From: Kitasatospora sp052076145
GTDB lineage: Bacteria > Actinomycetota > Actinomycetes > Streptomycetales > Streptomycetaceae
Assembly (NCBI RefSeq): GCF_052076145.1
Contig: NZ_CP197246.1
Location: forward strand, 1,054,001 to 1,118,000
Reading direction: 5' to 3'
Length of the DNA stretch: 64,000 bases
Program-made: the position numbers and the translations under genes
Shown: piece after piece, positions 8,426 to 16,979 of the stretch
Layout: each line of letters starts with the position of its first letter
Position numbering within the stretch: position 1 is the stretch's first letter
Notes under the pieces: generated by a model
Seen by the model: the letters and a program-made list of their open reading frames with translations, nothing else
What the model was told of the DNA's origin: nothing
Databases searched by the model: none

Positions 8426-9904
8426 CTACTCGACGGCGCGGCCCGCGCGGACGACTGCGGTGAGCAGCGCCTCGACGGCCGTCGGCGGTGTGTGGGGGTT
8501 GAGCAGGGTGAGCTTGAGCCGGACTCGGCCGGGGCCCCGGCCGGGGAGTTCGGTGCGGCCGACCACCGCGCGGCCCTCCCGGAGCAGTCGGCGGCGCAGT
8601 TCGGCGTTGCAGCGGTCGGCGTCGGCGGGGTCGCCGGAGGCGGGGAGGTAGCGGAAGACCACGGTGGTGAGGACGGGGTCGCAGTGGAGTTCGAGGGCGG
8701 GGTCGGCCCGGACGGCTGCGGCTGCGGCGTGGGCGAGGTCGTGGCAGGCGTCGACCAGACGGCCGAGCCCGCTGCGGCCGAGGGTGCGCAGCGTGACGGC
8801 GATCTTGAAGGCGTCGGCCCGGCGGGTGGTGCGCAGGGACTGGCCGAGCAGGCTGGGGTATCCGGCCTGCTCGTCGTCCTCGGGGTTCAGGTAGACGGCG
8901 CGGCGGGCGAGCGAGGCGTAGGTCTGCTCGCGGCGGGCCAGGAAGACGCCGGCGGCGGCGGGTTGCCAGCCGAGTTTGTGCCAGTCGAGCGAGACGGAGT
9001 CGGCGCGGGCGATGCCGTCGAGCAGCGGGGCGAGGCGGTCGGAGAGCAGCGCGCCGCCGCCGTACGCGGCGTCGACGTGCAGCCAGGTGCCGTACTCGGC
9101 GGCGAGGTCGGCGGCCCGGTGCAGTGGGTCGATCGCGCCGGTGTCGGTCGTCCCGGCGGTGGCGACGACGGCGATCGGGGTGCCACCCTCGGCGGTGGTC
9201 TCGGCCAGGACGTCGGCGAGGGCGGCCGGGTCCATCCGCAGTTCGCGGTCGACGGGGACGCTGCGGACGGCGCGTTCACCGAGGCCGAGCAGGGCGGCGG
9301 CGCGCTGCACGGAGAAGTGGGCGGCCTCGGAGGCGATGATCCTCGGCCGCACGTCGGCGGGCAGGCCGTCCAACTCGACCTCGGTGGGCAGGATCTGGTC
9401 GCGGGCCAGCATCAGGCCCATCAGGTTGGACTCGGTGCCGCCGGAGGTGAGGACCCCGGCGGCCTGGTCTGGCGGGAAGCCGACCAGGGCGGCGAGTTCG
9501 CCGAGCAGGGTGGTCTCCAGGGTGGTGGCGACGGGCGCCTGGTCCCAGGAGTCGAGCGAGGGGTTGAGGGCGCTGACGGCGAGGTCGGCGGCGACGGCGA
9601 TGGCGAGCGGCGGGCAGTGCAGGTGGGCGGCGCAGGCCGGGTCGGCGGGGTCGGCGCTGCCGTAGGCGAGGAACTCGGTGAGCCGGAGCAGGGCGTCCTC
9701 GTCGTGGAGCAGGCTGAGCGCGGCGGCGGTGCGGTCGGCCATCAGCTCCGGGCCTCCGGCGGGGACGGGCCCGGCCCGGTGCGCGGCGCCGACGGAGAGG
9801 CCGGTGAGGACGAGGTCGAGCAGCGGGCGCAGCGCGTCCGGGCCGGCGACGCCGCCGGAGAGGGCCGTGGCGCTCAGGGGGCCGTCGTTGTCGATGCGGT
9901 TCAC
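8426..9904 (-). CDS. ddc: PLP-dependent L-2,4-diaminobutyrate decarboxylase
   Basis: A 492-residue group II PLP decarboxylase. GVLTSGGTESNLMGLMLARD binds the cofactor phosphate, HVDAAYGG carries the PLP Asp/Ala contacts, and SLDWHKLGWQP holds the Schiff-base Lys. Together with the overlapping dat gene, the expected reaction is L-2,4-diaminobutyrate to 1,3-diaminopropane, a precursor of hydroxamate siderophores and of norspermidine. The decarboxylase family also contains aromatic and glutamate decarboxylases, so the substrate call rests on the pairing. GTG start; the GTGA overlap at 9901-9904 with the upstream gene implies translational coupling. Confidence 0.85.
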   Translation of the reverse strand: MNRIDNDGPLSATALSGGVAGPDALRPLLDLVLTGLSVGAAHRAGPVPAGGPELMADRTAAALSLLHDEDALLRLTEFLAYGSADPADPACAAHLHCPPLAIAVAADLAVSALNPSLDSWDQAPVATTLETTLLGELAALVGFPPDQAAGVLTSGGTESNLMGLMLARDQILPTEVELDGLPADVRPRIIASEAAHFSVQRAAALLGLGERAVRSVPVDRELRMDPAALADVLAETTAEGGTPIAVVATAGTTDTGAIDPLHRAADLAAEYGTWLHVDAAYGGGALLSDRLAPLLDGIARADSVSLDWHKLGWQPAAAGVFLARREQTYASLARRAVYLNPEDDEQAGYPSLLGQSLRTTRRADAFKIAVTLRTLGRSGLGRLVDACHDLAHAAAAAVRADPALELHCDPVLTTVVFRYLPASGDPADADRCNAELRRRLLREGRAVVGRTELPGRGPGRVRLKLTLLNPHTPPTAVEALLTAVVRAGRAVE

Positions 9905-11268
9905 GCGGCGCTCGCCGCCTCGACGGCGTCGGCGAGGCGGTCGAGGACGGCCTCGGCCTGTTCATCGGTGATGGTGAGCGGCGGGAGGAGGCGCAGCACC
10001 GCGTCGTGGCGGCCGCCGAGTTCGACGATCAGGCCGCGCTGGAGGCAGGCCTCCCGGACGCGCCGGGCCAGCGCGGGGTCGGCAGGGTGGGCGCCGCAGC
10101 TGTCGGGTGGCCCGCTCGGGTCGACGAGCTCGGCGCCGATCATCAGGCCCCGCCCCCGGACGTCGCCGATCACCGGCAGCCGGTCCTTGAGCGCCCGCAG
10201 CCGGGCCGACATCCTGGCGCCGACCCGGGCCGCGCGCTCGACCAGGCCGTTGGCGCCGACGTACCGGAGGGTGGCGACCCCGGCGGCCATCGCGAGGGTG
10301 TTCCCCCGGAAGGTGCCGGTGTGGGCACCGGGGAGCCAGCCGTCGTACTCCTCGCGGTAGACCACGACGGCGAGCGGCAGGCTGCCGCCGATCGCCTTGG
10401 AGAGCACCATCGCGTCCGGCTGGATGCCGCTGTGGCCGACGGCCCACATCGAGCCGGTGCGGCCGACGCCGGTCTGCACCTCGTCGACGATCAGCGGAAT
10501 GCCACGTTCTGCCGTGATCCGCCGCATCTCGCGCAGCCAGCTGTCCGGCGCGGGCACCACGCCGCCCTCGCCCTGGACGACCTCCAGGATCATCGCGGCG
10601 GGCGGCAGCACTCCCCCCGAGGGGTCGTCCAGCAGCCGCTCGACGTACGTCGAGGAGAGCTCGGCCCCCTGCGCGCCGACCCCGAACGGGCAGCGGTACG
10701 CGTACGGGTAGGGCAGCCGGGTGACCTCGCCGCCGCTCGGCAGCGGGGACTTGACGGCGACGCTGCCGGTGACGGCCAGCGCCCCCGCCGTCATGCCGTG
10801 GTAGGCGCCGGTGAAGGCGAGGGCGCCGCGCCGACCGGTGGCCGTCTGCATCAGCTTGAGCGCCGCCTCCACCGCGTCCGTCCCGGCCGGGCCGCAGAAG
10901 TGCACCTTGCTGCCCTCCGCGAAGGCGGGCGGCAGGCTGGCGAACAGGGCGCTGGTGAATTCGTCCTTCTCGGCGGTGGCGAGATCGAGCAGGTGCAGCG
11001 GGGCGCCGCTGTCGAGCGTGCGACGGATCGCCTCCAGCACCACGGGGTGGTTGTGACCGAGGGCCAGGGTGCCCGCGCCGGACAGACAGTCGAGGTAGCG
11101 GCGGCCGTCGGCGCCCTCCACCGTCATCCCGCTGGCCCGCACCGGCACGATCGGGAAGGAGCGGGCGTACGTGCGGGCGGCCGACTCGCGGACGCGCTGG
11201 CGGCGCAGGATCGCTTCACCGGGCACGGCGGCCGCAGCGGTCTCGGCGGTCTCGGCAGTGAGGGTCAA
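9901..11268 (-). CDS. dat: Diaminobutyrate--2-oxoglutarate aminotransferase
   Basis: A 455-residue class III PLP aminotransferase. Landmarks are YLDCLSGAGTLALGHNHP, HFCGPAGTDAVEAALKL, TGAYHGMTAGALAVTG, and IVDEVQTGVGRTG followed by MVLSKAIGGSLPLA with the PLP Lys. It makes L-2,4-diaminobutyrate from aspartate semialdehyde and an amino donor. The start is TTG at 11268, with GGGAG about 7 bases upstream. It is the first gene of a two-gene operon with ddc, and an iron box lies 18-36 bp upstream, so expression is expected to rise in iron starvation. Confidence 0.88.
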   Translation of the reverse strand: MTLTAETAETAAAAVPGEAILRRQRVRESAARTYARSFPIVPVRASGMTVEGADGRRYLDCLSGAGTLALGHNHPVVLEAIRRTLDSGAPLHLLDLATAEKDEFTSALFASLPPAFAEGSKVHFCGPAGTDAVEAALKLMQTATGRRGALAFTGAYHGMTAGALAVTGSVAVKSPLPSGGEVTRLPYPYAYRCPFGVGAQGAELSSTYVERLLDDPSGGVLPPAAMILEVVQGEGGVVPAPDSWLREMRRITAERGIPLIVDEVQTGVGRTGSMWAVGHSGIQPDAMVLSKAIGGSLPLAVVVYREEYDGWLPGAHTGTFRGNTLAMAAGVATLRYVGANGLVERAARVGARMSARLRALKDRLPVIGDVRGRGLMIGAELVDPSGPPDSCGAHPADPALARRVREACLQRGLIVELGGRHDAVLRLLPPLTITDEQAEAVLDRLADAVEAASAA

Positions 11269-11285
11269 GACGGGCTCCCTTTGAG

Positions 11286-11304
11286 TTAGGTAACCCTAAC
11301 CTTA
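11286..11304 (-). promoter_or_regulatory. Iron box (DmdR/IdeR-type operator)
   Basis: 19-bp partial palindrome; on the minus strand it reads TAAGGTTAGGGTTACCTAA. It matches the actinobacterial DmdR1/IdeR iron-box consensus TTAGGTTAGGCTCACCTAA at 16 of 19 positions. It lies just upstream of the dat start, where an Fe2+-bound repressor would block transcription of dat-ddc. Confidence 0.85.
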
Positions 11305-11406
11305 CTCACCGCAGCTCGCCCGATGCCCTGCCGCCCCGAACTCCACCCGACCGAGTGACACCCCCTCAACGACCGACAGGCCCCGAGGTCACGTACGCTC
11401 CGTCGG

Positions 11407-11994
11407 GTGACGTACGAGAGCGAGCTGGCGAGCACCCGGGAGTTCTTCGCCACCCGAGCGGCCGACTGGGACGCCCGCTTCCCCGACGACGGGCCGCGCT
11501 ACGCCGCAGCGATCGCCGAACTCGGGCTCAAGGAAGGGCAGTTCGTACTGGACGCGGGCTGCGGTACCGGCCGCGCGCTGCCGCTGCTGCGGGCCGCCGT
11601 CGGCGCCTCCGGCACCGTGCTGGGGCTGGACCTGACGCCCGAGATGCTGCGGGTGGCGGCCGGGCACGGCGAGTGGCTCGTCACCGGCGACGTGGGTCGA
11701 CTGCCACTGCGCGACGGCGCCGTCGACGTGGTCTTCGGCGGCGGTCTCTTCTCGCACTTCCCCGACCCGGCCGCCAACCTCCGCGAACTGGCCCGGGTCT
11801 GCCGCCCCGGCGGCCTCCTCGCGCTCTTCTACCCGATCGGCCGGGCCGCGCTCGCCGCCCGGCACGGCCGCACCCTTACCCCCGCCGACCTCCGCGCCGA
11901 GCCCAACCTCCGGCCGTTGCTCGCCGCCACCGGCTGGCGGCTCACCGGCTACCTGGACGCGGACGACCGCTTCCTCGCCACGGCCGAGCGCTGA
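11407..11994 (+). CDS. Class I SAM-dependent methyltransferase
   Basis: A 195-residue Rossmann-fold methyltransferase. Motif I is VLDAGCGTGRAL (about residues 46-57), the acidic end of strand 2 is VLGLDLTPEM, motif II/post-I is DVVFGGGLFSHF, and motif III is RVCRPGGLLALF. The substrate is unknown. GTG start at 11407. It is divergent from dat-ddc with a 138-bp shared upstream region containing the iron box, so iron control of this gene is possible but not shown. Confidence 0.85.
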   Translation: MTYESELASTREFFATRAADWDARFPDDGPRYAAAIAELGLKEGQFVLDAGCGTGRALPLLRAAVGASGTVLGLDLTPEMLRVAAGHGEWLVTGDVGRLPLRDGAVDVVFGGGLFSHFPDPAANLRELARVCRPGGLLALFYPIGRAALAARHGRTLTPADLRAEPNLRPLLAATGWRLTGYLDADDRFLATAER

Positions 11995-12012
11995 CCCCGT
12001 CGAGTACTGGGC

Positions 12013-12702
12013 TCAACCGCGCCAGCGGTAGCAGAGTTCGGGGCGGCCCACCTGGCCGTAGCGGGGTTCGCGGACGGCCAGGCCGGTGTCGACCAGGTGC
12101 TCCAGGTAGCGGCGGGCGGTGATCCGGGAGACTCCGGCGGTGGCTGCGACCGAGGCGGCCGAGAGGCCGTCGGCCGCGCTGCGCAGGATCGCCGCGAGGG
12201 TGTCGAGGGTCGCTGGGGTGAGGCCCTTGGGGAGGGCGGTGCGGTCGGGGGCGCGGAGCACGGCGAAGGCTTGGTCGACCTCGTCCTGGCCGGTGGCCTG
12301 GCCGGCACGGGCGAGGGTGTCCCGGTAGCGGGCGTAGCGTTCGAGCCGCTCGCCGAGGGCGGCGCCGCTGAACGGCTTCAGCAGGTACTGGACCACGCCC
12401 GCCGAGACGGCCTGACGGACCGTCACCAGCTCGCGGGCGGAGGTCACCGCGATGATGTCGGCGCCGTGGCCGGCCGCGCGCAGCGTGCGGCAGAGCTGAA
12501 GGCCGTGGCCGTCGGGCAGGTGGAGATCGAGCAGGACGAGGTCGACGGGGCGGCCGGCCGCGCGGGCCCGGTCCAGCAGGCGCAGCGCCTCGGCGCAGCT
12601 GTGCGCCGTACCGGCCGCGCGGAAGCCGGGGGTGCGCCGCACGTAGAGGGTGTGGGCGTCGGCGGCGACGAGGTCGTCCTCGACCACCAGTACGTCGATC
12701 AT
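12013..12702 (-). CDS. CitB/DcuR-type response regulator
   Basis: A 229-residue cytoplasmic response regulator. The receiver domain (about residues 1-125) has VEDD near the N-terminus, the phosphoacceptor Asp in VDLVLLDLHLPDG, the switch residue in AVTSA and Lys in YLLKPF. The C-terminal helix-turn-helix AASVAATAGVSRITARRYL is of the CitT/DcuR type. It overlaps the kinase gene by four bases (ATGA). The expected ligand class is C4-dicarboxylate or citrate, which fits the divergent dicarboxylate carrier gene. Confidence 0.88.
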   Translation of the reverse strand: MIDVLVVEDDLVAADAHTLYVRRTPGFRAAGTAHSCAEALRLLDRARAAGRPVDLVLLDLHLPDGHGLQLCRTLRAAGHGADIIAVTSARELVTVRQAVSAGVVQYLLKPFSGAALGERLERYARYRDTLARAGQATGQDEVDQAFAVLRAPDRTALPKGLTPATLDTLAAILRSAADGLSAASVAATAGVSRITARRYLEHLVDTGLAVREPRYGQVGRPELCYRWRG

Positions 12703-14420
12703 CGTGCGGCGGGCTCTCGTTGGGGGGTCTCTCGCTGGACGGTCTCTCGCTGGAGGGGATCTCGCTGGGGCAGTTCCCGTTGGAGGGGCAGGCGGACGGT
12801 CAGCACGGCGCCGCTGTCGCGGCCGACCTCGACGGTGCCGCCGTTGCGGCGGGCGGTCTGGGCCACCAGCGCCAGACCGAGGCCGCGCCCGCCGCTCTTG
12901 GTCGTCCAGCCGCGTTCGAAGACTTCCGTCACGGCCTGCGGGCCGATGCCGGGCCCGGTGTCGGCGACCCGGAGCAGCAGTTCGGCGCCGTCCACCCGTG
13001 CGGTGACGGTGACTTCGGGAGACCGCTCGGCGGCGGCCTCGATCGCGGCGTCCACGGCGTTGTCGACGAGGTTGCCGAGCAGGGTGACGAGATCGCGCGG
13101 GGTGAGGCCGGGCGGCATCACGCCGTCGTCGATCTGGCTGTCCTCGGTGAGGGTGAGGTCGACGCCGCGTTCGGCGGCCTGGGCGGCCTTGCCGAGCAGC
13201 AGCGCGGCGAGCACCGGTTCGCTGACGGCGGCGACCACCCGGTCGGTGAGCTGCTGGGCGAGGGCAAGTTCGGCGGTGGCGAAGTCCACCGCCTCGGTGG
13301 TGCGGCCGAGTTCGATCAGCGAGACGACGGCGTGCAGCCGGTTGGCGGCCTCGTGCGCCTGGGCGCCGAGCGCGTCGGCGAAGCAGCGTACCGAATCCAA
13401 CTCACCGGTGAGCGACTGGAGTTCGGTGTGATCGCGGAGGGTGACGACGGTACCGAGACCGGCGCCGACCGGGGAGGTGTTGAGCAGTACGACGCGTTCG
13501 GCGGTCAGGTGCACCTCGTCGCGGACCTCGGCGGGCCGGGCGAGCGCTTCGGCGAGTGACTCCGGCAGGCCGAGGGCGTCGACCGGGAGGCCGTCCAACT
13601 CGCCGTGCAGGCCGAGCAGTTCGCGGGCGGCGTCGTTGCAGAGCACCACCCGGTGGCGCTGGTCGAGCAGCACCAGGCCCTCCCGTACGGAGTGCAGCGT
13701 CGCCTGGTGGTAGTCGTAGAGGTGGCTCAGCTCGGCCGCGCCCATCCCGTGGGTGTGCCGCCGCAGCCGGGCCCCGACCAGGAAGCTGGCGACGGCGCCC
13801 AGGGCCAGCGCGCCGAGCGCGATGCCGCCCAGCGCGAGCAGCGGGGCCCGGAGCCCGGCGCTGATCGACTCGACCGTGATGCCCGCACTGACCAGGGCGA
13901 CCACCCGCTGCCGGTCGTCCAGCACCGGGACGACCACCCGGACGGACGGGCCGAGGGTGCCGGTGTAGGTCTCCTGGACGACCTCGCCGGAGAGCGCCTG
14001 CTCGTAGTGCCCGAGGAAGGGCCTGCCGATCCGGGCCGGGTCGGGGTGCGTCCAGCGCAGGCCGTGGGTGTCCATGACCGTGACGAAGGAGACCCCGGTG
14101 TCGCGCTGGACGCGCTCGGCGTACGGCTGGAGCACCGCCGAGGGGCCGACCCCGGCGACGGCGCCCTGCGCGCTGGGGGTGACGGCGTCCCGGACGGTCG
14201 GCGCGTCGGCGACCGCGCGGGCGGTGGCGGTGACCTGGCGGCGGGCGGTCACCTCGGCGCGGTCGGCCGCGAACAGGTACCCGAGCACGGCGCCGCCCGC
14301 GACGACGGCGGCGACGATCACGATCTGCACGGCGAAGAGCTGACCGGCGAGGCTGCGGCCCGCGAGCGCGCGCAGGCGGCGCGGCAGGCGGTGCGGCAGG
14401 CGGAACGGGGTCGCGGTCAT
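12699..14420 (-). CDS. CitA/DcuS-type sensor histidine kinase
   Basis: A 573-residue membrane sensor kinase. One membrane helix at about residues 25-50, an extracytoplasmic PAS-like (sCache) sensor domain to about residue 190, a second helix at about 195-220, a cytoplasmic PAS domain starting HATLHSVREGLVLL-like (QATLHSVREGLVLLDQRHRV), then a kinase core with H-box AHEAANRLH, N-box LGNLVDNAVDAA, and G-boxes VADTGPGIG and GRGLGLAL. The C-terminal 28 residues are five degenerate Q-R-E/D pentapeptides encoded by a tandem repeat. The ATG at 14420 is divergent from the carrier gene. It presumably senses C4-dicarboxylates. Confidence 0.88.
   Translation of the reverse strand: MTATPFRLPHRLPRRLRALAGRSLAGQLFAVQIVIVAAVVAGGAVLGYLFAADRAEVTARRQVTATARAVADAPTVRDAVTPSAQGAVAGVGPSAVLQPYAERVQRDTGVSFVTVMDTHGLRWTHPDPARIGRPFLGHYEQALSGEVVQETYTGTLGPSVRVVVPVLDDRQRVVALVSAGITVESISAGLRAPLLALGGIALGALALGAVASFLVGARLRRHTHGMGAAELSHLYDYHQATLHSVREGLVLLDQRHRVVLCNDAARELLGLHGELDGLPVDALGLPESLAEALARPAEVRDEVHLTAERVVLLNTSPVGAGLGTVVTLRDHTELQSLTGELDSVRCFADALGAQAHEAANRLHAVVSLIELGRTTEAVDFATAELALAQQLTDRVVAAVSEPVLAALLLGKAAQAAERGVDLTLTEDSQIDDGVMPPGLTPRDLVTLLGNLVDNAVDAAIEAAAERSPEVTVTARVDGAELLLRVADTGPGIGPQAVTEVFERGWTTKSGGRGLGLALVAQTARRNGGTVEVGRDSGAVLTVRLPLQRELPQRDPLQRETVQRETPQREPAAR
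12714..12788. repeat. 15-bp degenerate tandem repeat at the 3' end of the kinase gene
   Basis: Five consecutive units beginning 12714, 12729, 12744, 12759 and 12774 (type CTCTCGCTGGACGGT on the plus strand). They encode the pentapeptides LQREL, PQRDP, LQRET, VQRET and PQREP at the kinase C-terminus, so the repeat is in frame and can change copy number without breaking the protein. Confidence 0.85.
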
Positions 14421-14482
14421 GCCAGCCAGTGTGCCCCGTGCGGGGTGCCGCACGGCAGGCCGTGAACTCTATGAACGTAAAC

Positions 14483-14496
14483 GTGACCCGCGTCAC
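14483..14496. promoter_or_regulatory. Inverted repeat in the kinase/carrier divergent region
   Basis: GTGAC-CCGC-GTCAC, a perfect 5-bp-arm inverted repeat, lies midway between the two divergent starts (14420 and 14560). By position it is a candidate binding site for the CitB-type regulator. Short arms keep confidence low. Confidence 0.4.
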
Positions 14497-14559
14497 CGCA
14501 GTGGCCATAGTACGAATCGGCCCTCCCCCCGGGGCCGCCAGGAGACGAAGGAGCCGCAC

Positions 14560-15924
14560 GTGACGACGACCCTCGGAGCAGCCGCCAGACGGCCCGACCG
14601 CACCCACCGCCTGTATCTCGCCGTCCTGCTGGCCGTGGTCGCGGGCATCGTGGTCGGGCTGGCGGCGCCGGACTTCGCCAAGGAGCTGAAGCCGGTCGGG
14701 ACGGGCTTCGTCAACCTGATCAAGATGATGATCAGCCCGGTGATCTTCTGCACCATCGTGCTGGGCATCGGCTCGGTCTCGAAGGCCGCCAAGGTCGGCC
14801 GGGTCGGCGGGCTGGCGCTCGGCTACTTCCTGCTGATGTCCACCGTCGCGCTCGGGCTCGGCCTGGTCGTCGGCAACCTGATCGAGCCGGGCTCCGGCCT
14901 GCACCTCACCCAGGCCCTCGCCAAATCCGGCCACGCCCAGGCGGCGGGCGGCTCGCAGGGCACCGCCGACTTCCTCCTCGGCACCATCCCGACCAGCATG
15001 TTCTCCGCCCTGACCGAGGGCAAGGTGCTGCAGACCCTGCTGGTCGCGCTGCTCGCGGGCTTCGCCCTCCAGGCGATGGGCCCGGCCGGGCAGCCCGTGC
15101 TGCGCGGCGTCGAGCACCTCCAGAAGCTGGTCTTCCGGATCATGTCGATGATCATGTGGGTCGCCCCGGTCGGCGCCTTCGGCGCGATGGCGGCCGTCGT
15201 CGGCGCCACCGGCACGGCCGCGCTCAAGAGCCTGGCCGTGATCATGGTCGGCTTCTACCTGGCCTGCGCGCTGTTCGTCGTCGTCGTGCTCGGGCTGCTG
15301 CTGCGCCTGGTCGCCGGGGTGAACATCTTCGCCCTGCTGCGCTACCTCGGCCGCGAGTTCCTGCTGATCCTCTCCACCTCCTCATCCGAGAGCGCACTGC
15401 CGCGCCTGATCGCCAAGATGGAGCACCTGGGCGTCAGCCGTCCGGTCGTCGGCATCACCGTCCCGACCGGCTACAGCTTCAACCTCGACGGCACCGCGAT
15501 CTACCTGACGATGGCCTCGATCTTCGTCTCGCAGGCGATGGACAAGCCGATGTCGCTCGGCCAGCAGCTCTCGCTGCTGCTCTTCATGATCATCGCCAGC
15601 AAGGGCGCGGCCGGGGTCACCGGCGCCGGCCTGGCCACCCTCGCGGGCGGCCTCCAGTCCCACCGGCCCGAACTGGTCGACGGCGTCGGCCTGATCGTCG
15701 GCATCGACCGCTTCATGTCCGAGGCCCGTGCCCTCACCAACTTCGCCGGCAACGCCGTCGCGACCGTCCTGATCGGCCACTGGACGAAGGAGCTCGACCA
15801 CGAGCGCCTGCACCGCGTGCTCGCGGGCCAGGCACCCTTCGACGAGACCACGATGGTCGACACCCCGGCCGCTCCGGCGGGCATCCCCGCCCAGCCGGGA
15901 TCCACGGAGACCGTCACCGCCTGA
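14560..15924 (+). CDS. dctA: C4-dicarboxylate/cation symporter (DctA family)
   Basis: A 454-residue membrane carrier of the dicarboxylate/amino acid:cation symporter family. The hairpin serine motif STSSSES, the NMDGT-like FNLDGTAIYLTM, the second hairpin SKGAAGVTGAG and the substrate-binding DRFMSEARALTNFAGNAVA are all present. Uptake of succinate, fumarate or malate is expected; glutamate carriers have the same fold, but the adjoining CitA/CitB-type system favours dicarboxylates. GTG start at 14560 with a GGAG...GGAG ribosome site. Divergent from the sensor kinase. Confidence 0.88.
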   Translation: MTTTLGAAARRPDRTHRLYLAVLLAVVAGIVVGLAAPDFAKELKPVGTGFVNLIKMMISPVIFCTIVLGIGSVSKAAKVGRVGGLALGYFLLMSTVALGLGLVVGNLIEPGSGLHLTQALAKSGHAQAAGGSQGTADFLLGTIPTSMFSALTEGKVLQTLLVALLAGFALQAMGPAGQPVLRGVEHLQKLVFRIMSMIMWVAPVGAFGAMAAVVGATGTAALKSLAVIMVGFYLACALFVVVVLGLLLRLVAGVNIFALLRYLGREFLLILSTSSSESALPRLIAKMEHLGVSRPVVGITVPTGYSFNLDGTAIYLTMASIFVSQAMDKPMSLGQQLSLLLFMIIASKGAAGVTGAGLATLAGGLQSHRPELVDGVGLIVGIDRFMSEARALTNFAGNAVATVLIGHWTKELDHERLHRVLAGQAPFDETTMVDTPAAPAGIPAQPGSTETVTA

Positions 15925-15955
15925 GACCGGGGCCCTCTCGAGCTCTGGGCCGGGG

Positions 15956-16900
15956 TCAGACGTAGCTGGGCTCCGGGGTGCAGCCGCTCATCGCCCAGGC
16001 GAGGCCGGTGGCCGGGTCCTCGACGGCGAGGTGGAGGTAGCGGAGCTCGTCGGTCGGCTCGGACCAGGTGAAGCAGCGCAACCGGGCGACCAGGGCGGTG
16101 ACCTCCCGGAGGTCGACCGTCCGCTCGCCCGTCATCGCCGCCAGCACCCGCCAGAGCGCGATCCGGCCCTGGGCCGACCCGACGGCCGGGGTGTCGGACG
16201 CGGCCTGGACGAGCCCCGGGTAGGCCTGGCCGAACGGCAGGTACCCGCCGGTCACCCGACCGCCCGGGGCCAGCTGCGCGGCGGCGTCCGGCCCCGAGCC
16301 GCGTACGCAGACCACCTGCAACCAGGGCGCGCAGGCGGCCAGCAGCCTGGTCGCCGCCAGCCCCCGCACCGGCTCCCCGGGCTCCGGAAGCTCCACCGGG
16401 CCAAGGCCCTCCCGTCCGGCCGGGAGCGCGAGCAGGGCCCGCCGGGCACCGCCCGTCCGCAGGTACTCCCGGACCCGGCTGCGCTCGTCCCAGCCCGCGA
16501 TCTCCCAGGGCGCCAGCTCCAGCGGTACGCCCTCCTCGTCCGGCTCGGCCCCGTGCCGCAGGTCCTCGCCGAGCAGCGCCCGGGTGTGCAGCACCAGCCG
16601 CCGGACCGGCGGCGGACCGAGCAGCGGGGCCAGCCGCCGCCAGGAGTGCCTGGTCGCCAGCACCTCCCAGAGCGGCCCGGCGTCGTGGTCCGCCTCGTCG
16701 GCCGCGGTGCCCGGCCCGCCGTCCGGATCGAACAGCCGCGCGGCCAGCTCGGGCGGAGCCCCGTACGCGAGCAGATGCCCGGCGGGTGCAGCCTCCGTCA
16801 CCCCTCCGGCGGCCCTGGCCCGCCGGTAGAGGCCGAGCAGCTCCGTCCAACGCTCCTGGTCAGCCAGTGTCCGCAGCCTGCGGTCCTCGTAGGTGATCAC
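15956..16900 (-). CDS. Hypothetical protein
   Basis: A 314-residue predicted soluble protein that I do not recognise. It is Leu/Ala/Arg-rich, with three Trp in WEVLATRHSWRRL and WEIAGWDERSRVREYL, a probably mostly helical N-terminal half, and the C-terminal segment RCFTWSEPTDELRYLHLAVEDP. There is no signal peptide or membrane segment. GTG start at 16900. It converges with the dicarboxylate carrier (31 bp apart). Codon use is like the neighbours, so it is likely a genuine gene; no function is assigned. Confidence 0.65.
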   Translation of the reverse strand: MITYEDRRLRTLADQERWTELLGLYRRARAAGGVTEAAPAGHLLAYGAPPELAARLFDPDGGPGTAADEADHDAGPLWEVLATRHSWRRLAPLLGPPPVRRLVLHTRALLGEDLRHGAEPDEEGVPLELAPWEIAGWDERSRVREYLRTGGARRALLALPAGREGLGPVELPEPGEPVRGLAATRLLAACAPWLQVVCVRGSGPDAAAQLAPGGRVTGGYLPFGQAYPGLVQAASDTPAVGSAQGRIALWRVLAAMTGERTVDLREVTALVARLRCFTWSEPTDELRYLHLAVEDPATGLAWAMSGCTPEPSYV

Positions 16901-16979
16901 ATTTTCAGCGTACGGCGCCTGATGCGGGATCAGCTCGCAGCGCGGCCGAGGCTCGGATCAGGCGGCCGTCCGGCAGCCG

